Source of the DNA: Candidatus Latescibacterota bacterium
GTDB lineage: Bacteria > Latescibacterota > UBA2968 > UBA8231
Direction: 5' to 3'
Assembly (NCBI GenBank): GCA_022827165.1
Contig: JAJDTN010000398.1
Location: 1 to 6,890, forward strand
DNA: 6,890 bases
A program made the position numbers and the translations under genes. Below are positions 1 to 5,830 of the stretch, piece by piece (position 1 is the first letter of the stretch; every line of letters begins with the position of its first letter). Under the pieces are notes generated by a model. The model was not told the DNA's origin. It saw only the letters and a program-made list of their open reading frames with translations, and searched no databases.

Positions 1-240
1 CTGGATCAGGAAGTTGCCCAGGGGGCCGTAGTAGTTGCGCCGCGAGAACCGGGTGAACTCCGGCAGCGTGTAGTCCTCGAAACCGTAGTTGAGGTAGGAG
101 GGATCCGACCGGTAGAGGAAGGAGCGGCCGGAGACGTCCTGGGCGAACCCCAGATGCGGGTCCTCCGCCCCCACGCGACCCGGCCCCCCCCAGGCGGGCA
201 TGAAGACCAGAGTCCAGACCGCGAGCCTCATCCGTCTCAT
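1..240 (-). CDS. Exported protein C, third tandem paralogue (3' end beyond window)
   Basis: Only the first 80 residues are visible and the frame is open to the left edge. The start chosen is the ATG at 240, whose first four bases (ATGA) overlap the TGA stop of the preceding gene; an in-frame ATG at 231 (Met4) is an alternative. The N-terminus is a good Sec signal peptide: MRRMR, a hydrophobic core around LAVWTLVFMPAW, and probable cleavage after VGA (residue 25). The mature part is rich in Tyr and Phe. It contains YGPLGNFLIQ at residues 71-80, matching FDELGNFLLDG in protein A and YDPFGSYLVDG in protein B at the same distance from their signal peptides. This makes it a third member of the tandem family, probably about 900 residues if full length. 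An eight-G run lies in codons 17-19. Function is not recognised; location in the outer membrane or cell surface is inferred from the paralogues. Confidence 0.8.
   Translation of the reverse strand, partial: MRRMRLAVWTLVFMPAWGGPGRVGAEDPHLGFAQDVSGRSFLYRSDPSYLNYGFEDYTLPEFTRFSRRNYYGPLGNFLIQ
184..191 (-). repeat. Eight-base G homopolymer in the signal peptide of protein C
   Basis: On the coding strand the sequence reads T, then eight G, then CC, spanning codons Trp17-Gly18-Gly19 of protein C. A gain or loss of one base would shift the frame just after the hydrophobic core and abolish the mature protein. Runs of this length can be slippage-prone, but GC-rich DNA produces them by chance too. Whether it varies cannot be told from one sequence. 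Confidence 0.5.
237..240 (-). other. ATGA stop/start overlap between proteins A and C
   Basis: The TGA stop of protein A (239-237) shares bases with the ATG of protein C (240-238). Such overlaps usually mean translational coupling within one mRNA. A GGAG stretch lies about 11 nt upstream of the ATG, inside the end of protein A, and could serve as a weak ribosome-binding site. Confidence 0.75.
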
Positions 241-2951
241 CCCTGGAAGGGCTCCAGTCCCAGAAGCAGCCGGACGAACAGCAGCGAGCGCTCCACATCG
301 AGCTGCTTCCGGCTCCGATCCTCGAATCGAAGGGTCTTGGCGAGGTATCCGGCGTTCAGGGTCAGGTAGTAGCCCTCGTACGTGGTGCGGTTGGTGACGG
401 AGACGATGTAGTCCCTGCTGCCGTAGTCGACCTGGTCGTTGATCAGGTTCCTGTAGGTGCTGGACAGGAAGGGGAAACCCTGGGCCCCGGCGCTCAGACT
501 GGTCTGGGGGGACAGGGCCACCGTGGCCACCACCATGGGGTAGAAGTAGCGCTCGGAGACGGGATGGACATGGATGTCACCGCCTCGCCTCCGGTAGGCC
601 ATGTACTTGGCCCTGGGCGTCACCGTCCACCGGTCCCTCTTCCAGGTGTAGCCGCTGCGCAGCACCCACGCCCACTCCTGGATCGTGTCGGCGGGCTGGA
701 AGGCGGAGGCCCGCTGCCGATTGACCGTGTGCTTGAGCCGGCTGTTGATCTCCAGGTCCTTCACCCGGAGGAAGGTGGCGTCGAGGTGAGCCGTGTTGAC
801 GACGCTGTCCCTCATCAGCAGCGGGTCTTCGACCTGCGTCAGACCCTGGACGCTGGCCACCGAGGTGGGGTCGATCGGCAGTCCGTGGGGCGTGAAGAAG
901 CCGAACTGGGGGGAATCGTCGGCGATGTCGTCATGGACCCGCTTGAAGAAGTCGGAGAAGTCGATCGAGGCATAGGGGAAGAGGGTGCGCCGGTAGTTCA
1001 GGCGCACGTAGTTGACGCGGTTCTCGCCCGGTCCCCAGATCTCGCGGACATGGAAGCGCCCCGCGCTCAGTTCCAGGGCCTCCACCGGCTCGACGGTGCC
1101 GAAGAGGTGATACCCCTTCCTGTCCGTCGGATAGGGGTAGTCCGGCCGGAAGTCGTCCTCGCGGTGATCGATCACCCCGTTGTTGTTCATGTCGTCGCCG
1201 TAGTCGTACTCCAGGGGATCGACATGGTAGAGCAGGAAAGGCTCGTTGTAGTCGGGCTCGGCGTTGCCGTTCTCGTTCACGTCGGTCCGGCCGTCCTGGT
1301 CCCGGTCGAGTCCAGGGAAGACGCCGTCCCCATCGCCGAAGCTCTTGTTGAGGAAATGGAAGTCGGGCCACAGGTCCTTGTCGTCGTTGTCGTCCACCGT
1401 GTCGAGGATGACGGTGTCGTTGTACCTGTCCTGCCAGTTCGGAGCGACCTCGCCGATGAAGGGACTGCCGAGGTCATCGGAGTAGGTCCAGTACTCCCTG
1501 CTCTGCACGGAGAGGGAAGTGCCGTAGAGGGGGTCCATCCGGAAGTACTCGCCGGCCAGGCGAAACCACGCGAGCTGCTTCTTGGCGTGGACGAAGAAGG
1601 CATCCGCCGTCTCCCGGTGCCAGCGGCTTCGGCCGATCGTGCTCGGATACTGGAGGTAGTTGAAGCTGCGGGCGTACTCCCCGCGCACCTGGAATCCCTC
1701 CCGGTCCAGTTCCAGACGCAGGCTGCCCGTGGTGCGGCCGCTCTGGCGGCCGTACTCGAAGGAGACGCGGCGCAGATTGCCCAGGTCGCCCACGTTTCCC
1801 TCCTGGGACGCCACGTCGCGGAAGAAGGTGGCCCGCACCACCCGGAGGTCCGGGTTGCTGGTGGTGGCCGCCGCCGCGGGCAGGAAGACCTCGGAGAGGC
1901 TGATGCGGTAGTCGTTGGCCACCAGGGCGCTGAAGCGGACGGACTCGACCTCGTCGCGCATCTCCTGGGGGATCTTGAACCAGTAGATGAGATACTCGGT
2001 CCCGTTGGCCTCCAGGAAGCCCTGGGCGCCGGGGTCTTCCAGGGGCAGGTCCCCCTTCAGGAACTCGATGTAGGGAGGAATCGTGAAGCCCGGCCGGAAG
2101 GCCCTGTCCCCGTTCGGGAAGTGCGGATTCACCACGTCGGCGTCGTGGCGGGTCACGCTGACTTCCACGGCGTCGTTGAGGGGGCCGTCGACGCGAACGT
2201 CGTAGACCCGCGCGCCCCGGCCGTCGTCCTCCGAGCCGTCGCTGATCCTGACGGCCAGCCAGGCGGGAGGATTCTTCAGCCGCGACGGCAGCACGCCCTT
2301 GAGGCTGTTGTCCCCGAAGCCGACGAAGCTGTCGGTGCGCAGGAGGTTGGCGTAGGAGAGGCTCACTCGGAGGGCTCCCGCCCTGTGCGCGAGGTGACCG
2401 CCGAGGAGGTAGGTGGGCTCGTTCGTCAACATGTGGAACTCGTTGTCGTCGTCGTTGTAGATCGGCCAGTCGAACCGCGACGACACCGCGGTGGCCTGCG
2501 TGCTTCCGAGGTCCACGTCCCAGCGAATCCCGTTCAACTGGGCCAGGTCCAGGGTCAGGGGAGTGAACTTGGTGCGTATCCGGTTCCCCACCATCAGCCG
2601 GCTGGCCCAGTCCTTGTGGGTATCGTGGGCCACCACGAGGTTGCCCACGAGGGCCCGGAACTGCGGGTCCTTGTTCAGCATGCTCCCGGGATCCCACTCC
2701 ATGGGCCGCGTCTCCTGGCTGCGCCAGATCTCGGTGCCGTCGAGGAGGAAGTTGCCCAGCTCGTCGAAGACGGGGGCCCGGATCTGCGACCACAGAGAGG
2801 CCGTGTACTCCCTGTGACCGGTGCGGGCGTAGTACTGCTCATAGTCGCGGACCGGCTCGTATAGGAGCTGGCTCTCCCCGGGCCCCGGGGACAGTATCAG
2901 CCAAGCCGCCAGCGGAGCAGCGGAGAATCCAGGTCTTCCACCCACCCTCAT
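237..2951 (-). CDS. Exported beta-rich protein A, putative outer-membrane protein with mid-protein calcium loops
   Basis: A 904-residue protein of unrecognised family. The ATG at 2951 is chosen because it directly follows a signal peptide (n-region MRVGGRPG, hydrophobic core to about residue 20) and lies 2 nt after the stop of protein B; the frame is open to 3164, but that extension overlaps protein B and has no export signal. Layout: N-terminal block GNFLLDGTEIW near residues 66-76; FTPLTL block at 129-145 ending RWD; LPSRL and ISDGSEDDG at 221-244, opening a probable beta-sandwich to about 355; strand-rich region 365-510; acidic cassette 517-606 with DxDxDGxxD (549-557) and DxNxNGxxD (587-595); strand-rich C-terminal region 610-904 with Tyr/Phe/Arg alternation. 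It aligns along its length with protein B. Acidic loops of this kind bind calcium in known families. The outer-membrane barrel assignment is inference; a soluble surface beta-protein is the alternative. No catalytic motif was seen. Confidence 0.85.
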   Translation of the reverse strand: MRVGGRPGFSAAPLAAWLILSPGPGESQLLYEPVRDYEQYYARTGHREYTASLWSQIRAPVFDELGNFLLDGTEIWRSQETRPMEWDPGSMLNKDPQFRALVGNLVVAHDTHKDWASRLMVGNRIRTKFTPLTLDLAQLNGIRWDVDLGSTQATAVSSRFDWPIYNDDDNEFHMLTNEPTYLLGGHLAHRAGALRVSLSYANLLRTDSFVGFGDNSLKGVLPSRLKNPPAWLAVRISDGSEDDGRGARVYDVRVDGPLNDAVEVSVTRHDADVVNPHFPNGDRAFRPGFTIPPYIEFLKGDLPLEDPGAQGFLEANGTEYLIYWFKIPQEMRDEVESVRFSALVANDYRISLSEVFLPAAAATTSNPDLRVVRATFFRDVASQEGNVGDLGNLRRVSFEYGRQSGRTTGSLRLELDREGFQVRGEYARSFNYLQYPSTIGRSRWHRETADAFFVHAKKQLAWFRLAGEYFRMDPLYGTSLSVQSREYWTYSDDLGSPFIGEVAPNWQDRYNDTVILDTVDDNDDKDLWPDFHFLNKSFGDGDGVFPGLDRDQDGRTDVNENGNAEPDYNEPFLLYHVDPLEYDYGDDMNNNGVIDHREDDFRPDYPYPTDRKGYHLFGTVEPVEALELSAGRFHVREIWGPGENRVNYVRLNYRRTLFPYASIDFSDFFKRVHDDIADDSPQFGFFTPHGLPIDPTSVASVQGLTQVEDPLLMRDSVVNTAHLDATFLRVKDLEINSRLKHTVNRQRASAFQPADTIQEWAWVLRSGYTWKRDRWTVTPRAKYMAYRRRGGDIHVHPVSERYFYPMVVATVALSPQTSLSAGAQGFPFLSSTYRNLINDQVDYGSRDYIVSVTNRTTYEGYYLTLNAGYLAKTLRFEDRSRKQLDVERSLLFVRLLLGLEPFQG
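1134..1403 (-). other. Acidic calcium-loop cassette of protein A
   Basis: Residues 517-606 contain three Asp/Asn-rich segments: DDNDDKDLWPD (520-530), DRDQDGRTD (549-557) and DMNNNGVID (587-595). The last two fit the DxDxDGxxD type loop found in dockerins, thrombospondin type-3 repeats and EF-hands, with oxygen ligands at positions 1, 3, 5 and 9. Between them is a conserved PDYNEPFLLYHVDP stretch. The cassette follows GVFPGL, as in protein B. Calcium binding is inferred from the motif. Confidence 0.65.
2871..2951 (-). other. Signal peptide of protein A
   Basis: Residues 1 to about 27 have a basic start (Arg2, Arg6), a hydrophobic core FSAAPLAAWLIL, and a Gly/Pro/Ser-rich tail before Gln28. 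The exact cleavage site is uncertain because the Pro/Gly-rich c-region lacks a clean A-x-A. Confidence 0.55.
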
Positions 2952-2956
2952 GGCTA
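2949..2956 (-). other. TAG-CC-ATG junction between proteins B and A
   Basis: The stop of protein B (TAG, 2956-2954) is followed by two bases and then the ATG of protein A (2951-2949). A GAGG stretch lies about 12 nt before the ATG, rather far for a strong ribosome-binding site, so coupled translation is likely. The spacing also supports this ATG over upstream in-frame starts. Confidence 0.75.
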
Positions 2957-5803
2957 CAGGATCCTCGCCTGGATGAAGAACTCGCTGAGCCGCTGGGTCC
3001 GCCGGCTCGGCAGGTTGACGAACTCCGAGCGGCTGGAGCGGAAGCCGAGATTCGTGCTCACGTCGTAGCCGGTGTAGTTGCTCAGGTTCTGGATGAGGAC
3101 GATCCAGTGGCGCGCGTCGAAGTCCCTCGACGCCGCCTCGGCGTCGCGGAACCGGTGGGCCCACGGCAGTCCCTGCACGCCCGCGCGGAGGGTTGTGTGC
3201 TCACTCAGGGCATAGTCGGCCCTGAGAATGGGGATGATCTCGTGGCTCTCCAGGGGCATGACGAGATCCTCGGGCGCCGACCGCCGCCGCAGGGCGAGCT
3301 TCACCATCGGGCTCAGGGTCAGCCCGCCCCTGACAAAGGCGTAGTCCGCTTTGCTCACGAGGCTCCAATCGAGGATGTCGTCTCCCAACCCGGGCCGGCT
3401 GTCCCTGCGGTTGTTCCACTCGACCTTGGCTGCCTGGATGACGTTGAGCCCCTCGATGCCGGTGTAATGCCCCTTTGCGAAGAGGGTGTTCACGAGGCTG
3501 TTCTCCATCAGCATCAGATCGGGCCGCGGTCGAATGGCCACGTTGACCTGGGTCTGGGGCTCGATCACCGCCTCGTACAGTGGATTGGCTATGTCGTCGC
3601 GAACACGCTTGAGGCGCCAGCGGGCGATGAATCGGCCCGCTTCGCTCCCCTCCAACGTGTAGCCCAGCTCGCCGTAGGTCACCTCGTTCCGGCCCGCCGC
3701 CGCTCGCTGCCGAACCCCGTACCGCCCGAGACGCAGCGCTGCTTTCTCGAAGGGCTGGGCCGAGGCAAAGCCGTGGTAGCCCCGGCTGTCCAGGTCGTAG
3801 GGGAGGTCCGGCTTGTTGTCGTTCTCGCGCACGTCGACGACGCCGTTGTTGTTGAAGTCCTCCCCGTACACGAAGTCGTCCGGCTCGACGTAGTACATGA
3901 GGAAGGGCTCGAGATAGTCCGGGAACTGGTTGCGGTTGACGTTGGTGTCCACCACCCCGTCCTCGTCCTGGTCCAGGCCCGGGAAGACCCCGTGCCCTCC
4001 GCCCAGACCAAACTCCCCGGCCGCATCGGGACGGATGGCGTCCACGTCGATTCCCGAGGCGTTGGCATAGGCGATGTAGACGGGGTCCAGAGGGTCCCAG
4101 TGCTCCACCTTGTCCGGCCACTCGTCCCCGTCGTCGTTGTCCTCCACCAGGTCCCACCCCAGGACGGCCTGCTGGCCTTCGGACCACACGGGCAACGAGA
4201 CCTGGTAGGTGGGAGGGACGTCGAAGAGCTCCAACCCCACGTCCGCGAGGGACCCCTCCTGCAGGAGACGCACGTAGTACGCGCTCGTGGCGCGGCTGTC
4301 CCGGCGGCCTGCGAAGGGGAAGCGGGCGTGCTGGACGTTGCTGATGTACTCCGCCTCGAGGTTGGCGCCGCCGATCTTCGCCTCCACCGTGCTGCCGAAC
4401 TGGACGAGGCCCGTGGGGAAGGCGTAGTCGACGGTGACCCAGCCCATGTTCGACCCGTCCTGCACGTTGCCGGGCGCCCGCTTGACGTTGTGCCAGTCGC
4501 TCCAGAGCGAGGTGCCGCCACCGAAGAAGCCGTAGGCGGCGCCCACGTCGAGGCTGTAGTCTCCGGCCACCTGCACCCGGAACTGCAGGCTCTGGGGATC
4601 GCCGGGTATCTCGTAGCGCAGTACCAGCAGGTCCGTGCCGCCCACCTCAAGCGGAAAGGGCCCGTCGAGGGAGATGCCCTCCCTGGCGAAGAGTCCCGTG
4701 CGCTCGACGAAGATCCGGTCGGCATTGAAGATCCGGGGTGCCCACGCTCCGTCCCGGCGAATGTGGGGAACTTCACTCACCTCCACGACTTGGGGGATCA
4801 GCTTCACCTCGGGCTCCGCGTCCACCCGCTGCCGGTCGACGTACAGCTCCACCGCGAACAGATCGACACCGTCTCCGTCCCCGGGCGAATCGTCGCTGAT
4901 GACCAGGTAGAAGGACGACGTGCCGGTCAGGCGCGAAGGGACGTCCCCCCGAAGGCTCGTGTTCCGCCGGGACGCATCCTGCAGGTGGAGGTTCACGTAA
5001 GAGGCCCCGAAGGTCAGGATGTCGCCGAACTGGCTGCTCCAGTGGCCTCCGAAGAGGTAGTGGGTGAAGTGTCGCGACCCCGTCAGCGGCCGGGGCACCC
5101 GGGAGGAGATCAGGGAGAAGCTGTTGCGGTGGGAGGACGCATCCCAGCGAAGCCCCTCGAGTCGGGACAGGTTCAGGGTCAGTGGAGTGAACCGGCCGTC
5201 CAGGAGGTCGCCGATCATGAACCGGGTGGACCAGCCGCCGAAGGCGTCGCGGAGGATCACCATGTTGCGGAACTGGCCCAGACCCCAACCGGGAACCCTG
5301 CTGCTGCGCGCGGGGTCCAGGGTGCCGTACTCCTCGATCCGCAGGATCTCCACCCCGTCGACCAGGTAGGAGCCGAAGGGATCGTAGGTGGGGCGCTCCG
5401 GACGGAATCCGTAGTCCCGGTAGCTGAGGAAACTGTAGTTCTCGTAGCGCTCGTCCCAGAGGGGGCGCAGCTCCCGGTTCAGGAAATCCTGCTGCCCCGA
5501 CCAGTAGTCCTCGGGGGAGCGCTGTGCCAGGCAGGGTGCGGCCAGGCTGCCTGCCAGCAACCACACGACAACACCCGCCGCCCGGCGGCGCCCTGTCCGG
5601 CCAGCGGCGCCGGACGGGCCACCGGCGCGGCGGCCTCGGGCGATCGGGTGACCCGCATGATCCTCAAACCGATGGAAGGCGGCCTCCCGGCTCCGGAAGG
5701 CGGGGCGTTGCTCGACCGGGGGGCCGACCTCCGGTACAGGCGCGGCCCCTTCGGGCCCATCACCCGTCCCGTTCGTCCTCTCGGAGGCCTCGTCGGTTGC
5801 CAA
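2954..5803 (-). CDS. Exported beta-rich protein B, putative outer-membrane protein with mid-protein calcium loops (start uncertain)
   Basis: A reading frame of 949 residues if started at TTG 5803, the only ATG/GTG/TTG codon in frame before the signal sequence. The export signal lies unusually deep: basic GRTGRRR at 69-74, hydrophobic core AAGVVVWLLAGSLAA, likely cleavage after CLA at 93. Mature layout parallels protein A: GSYLVDGVEIL (144-154), FTPLTL block to RWD (205-221), LPSRL-like VPSRL (288-292), ISDDSPGDGDG opening a probable beta-sandwich (302-420), strand-rich region 430-545, acidic cassette 551-669, and a strand-rich C-terminal region to 949 ending in an amphipathic strand (SEFFIQARIL). 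The cassette is about 26 residues longer than in protein A, between its first and second acidic loops. Family and function are not recognised; outer-membrane location is inferred. The first ~70 residues have no counterpart in A or C and may not be translated. Confidence 0.83.
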   Translation of the reverse strand: MATDEASERTNGTGDGPEGAAPVPEVGPPVEQRPAFRSREAAFHRFEDHAGHPIARGRRAGGPSGAAGRTGRRRAAGVVVWLLAGSLAAPCLAQRSPEDYWSGQQDFLNRELRPLWDERYENYSFLSYRDYGFRPERPTYDPFGSYLVDGVEILRIEEYGTLDPARSSRVPGWGLGQFRNMVILRDAFGGWSTRFMIGDLLDGRFTPLTLNLSRLEGLRWDASSHRNSFSLISSRVPRPLTGSRHFTHYLFGGHWSSQFGDILTFGASYVNLHLQDASRRNTSLRGDVPSRLTGTSSFYLVISDDSPGDGDGVDLFAVELYVDRQRVDAEPEVKLIPQVVEVSEVPHIRRDGAWAPRIFNADRIFVERTGLFAREGISLDGPFPLEVGGTDLLVLRYEIPGDPQSLQFRVQVAGDYSLDVGAAYGFFGGGTSLWSDWHNVKRAPGNVQDGSNMGWVTVDYAFPTGLVQFGSTVEAKIGGANLEAEYISNVQHARFPFAGRRDSRATSAYYVRLLQEGSLADVGLELFDVPPTYQVSLPVWSEGQQAVLGWDLVEDNDDGDEWPDKVEHWDPLDPVYIAYANASGIDVDAIRPDAAGEFGLGGGHGVFPGLDQDEDGVVDTNVNRNQFPDYLEPFLMYYVEPDDFVYGEDFNNNGVVDVRENDNKPDLPYDLDSRGYHGFASAQPFEKAALRLGRYGVRQRAAAGRNEVTYGELGYTLEGSEAGRFIARWRLKRVRDDIANPLYEAVIEPQTQVNVAIRPRPDLMLMENSLVNTLFAKGHYTGIEGLNVIQAAKVEWNNRRDSRPGLGDDILDWSLVSKADYAFVRGGLTLSPMVKLALRRRSAPEDLVMPLESHEIIPILRADYALSEHTTLRAGVQGLPWAHRFRDAEAASRDFDARHWIVLIQNLSNYTGYDVSTNLGFRSSRSEFVNLPSRRTQRLSEFFIQARIL
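3797..4153 (-). other. Acidic calcium-loop cassette of protein B
   Basis: Residues 551-669 contain EDNDDGDEWPD (554-564), DQDEDGVVD (611-619) and DFNNNGVVD (649-657), in the same order as in protein A. The middle loop is a textbook DxDxDGxxD; the last is its Asn variant. Between them lies PDYLEPFLMYYVEP, matching PDYNEPFLLYHVDP of protein A. About 26 extra residues separate the first and second loops. Metal binding is inferred from the ligand pattern. Confidence 0.65.
5525..5599 (-). other. Internal signal peptide of protein B
   Basis: Basic residues Arg69, Arg72, Arg73 and Arg74 precede a hydrophobic core from Ala75 to Ala89, then P-C-L-A before Gln94. The cysteine is not in a proper lipobox (Ala-Pro precede it), so signal peptidase I cleavage after Ala93 is more likely than lipidation. 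The GTG at 5566 lies inside the core and would give a start without a basic n-region, so it is a poor alternative start. Confidence 0.6.
5600..5803 (-). other. Doubtful N-terminal extension of protein B
   Basis: About 68 codons between the TTG at 5803 and the export signal encode a Gly/Pro/Arg/Glu-rich stretch with no visible domain. No purine-rich ribosome-binding site precedes the TTG. A different-frame ATG at 5658 is preceded by GAGG (spacing only 3 nt) and opens MRVTRSPEAAAP, resembling the MRV and MRL starts of the paralogues. A one-base frame change before about 5570 would join it to the signal peptide core. The stretch may therefore be leader DNA, or the sequence may hold an indel. Confidence 0.4.
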
Positions 5804-5830
5804 GTCAAGCCAGACAGGAAGCGAAGCTTC
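5804..5830 (-). other. Short gap between the FlgD-domain protein and protein B frame
   Basis: These 27 bases lie between the TGA of the upstream gene and the TTG of protein B. They contain no stop in the shared frame: the two genes are in the same phase and only the single TGA separates them. A GAAGC-TTC-GCTTC hairpin of five base pairs sits right after the stop, without a T-tract, so it is not a convincing terminator. No promoter is evident. Confidence 0.55.

Larger units (their letters stand above)
166..240 (-). other. Signal peptide of protein C
   Basis: Residues 1-25 show a basic n-region (Arg2, Arg3, Arg5), a hydrophobic core from Leu6 to about Trp17, a Gly/Pro-rich turn, and a V-G-A cleavage motif before Glu26. 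This fits Sec export and signal peptidase I cleavage. There is no lipobox cysteine, so it is not a lipoprotein. Confidence 0.65.

Noticed and set aside
1474..2793. Long minus-strand frame overlapping protein A in another phase
   Set aside because: Arg/Pro/Gly-rich out-of-frame translation of protein A, with no homology to the family and no credible start.
564..2864. A 766-codon open frame on the plus strand, opposite protein A
   Set aside because: Its product is dominated by Val, Glu, Asp, Gly and Arg with no domain, signal or recognisable motif. Long antisense open frames are common opposite GC-rich genes because stop codons are scarce, while protein A has paralogue support.
2952..3164. Extension of protein A upstream to 3164
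   Set aside because: It would overlap protein B by about 210 nt, its residues are Arg/Pro-rich shadow sequence, and it would bury the signal peptide. The ATG at 2951 fits the junction and the paralogues.
5818..5830. Small hairpin after the stop of the FlgD-domain gene, considered as a terminator
   Set aside because: It has only five base pairs with a three-base loop and no T-tract, and the next gene follows closely, so termination is unlikely.
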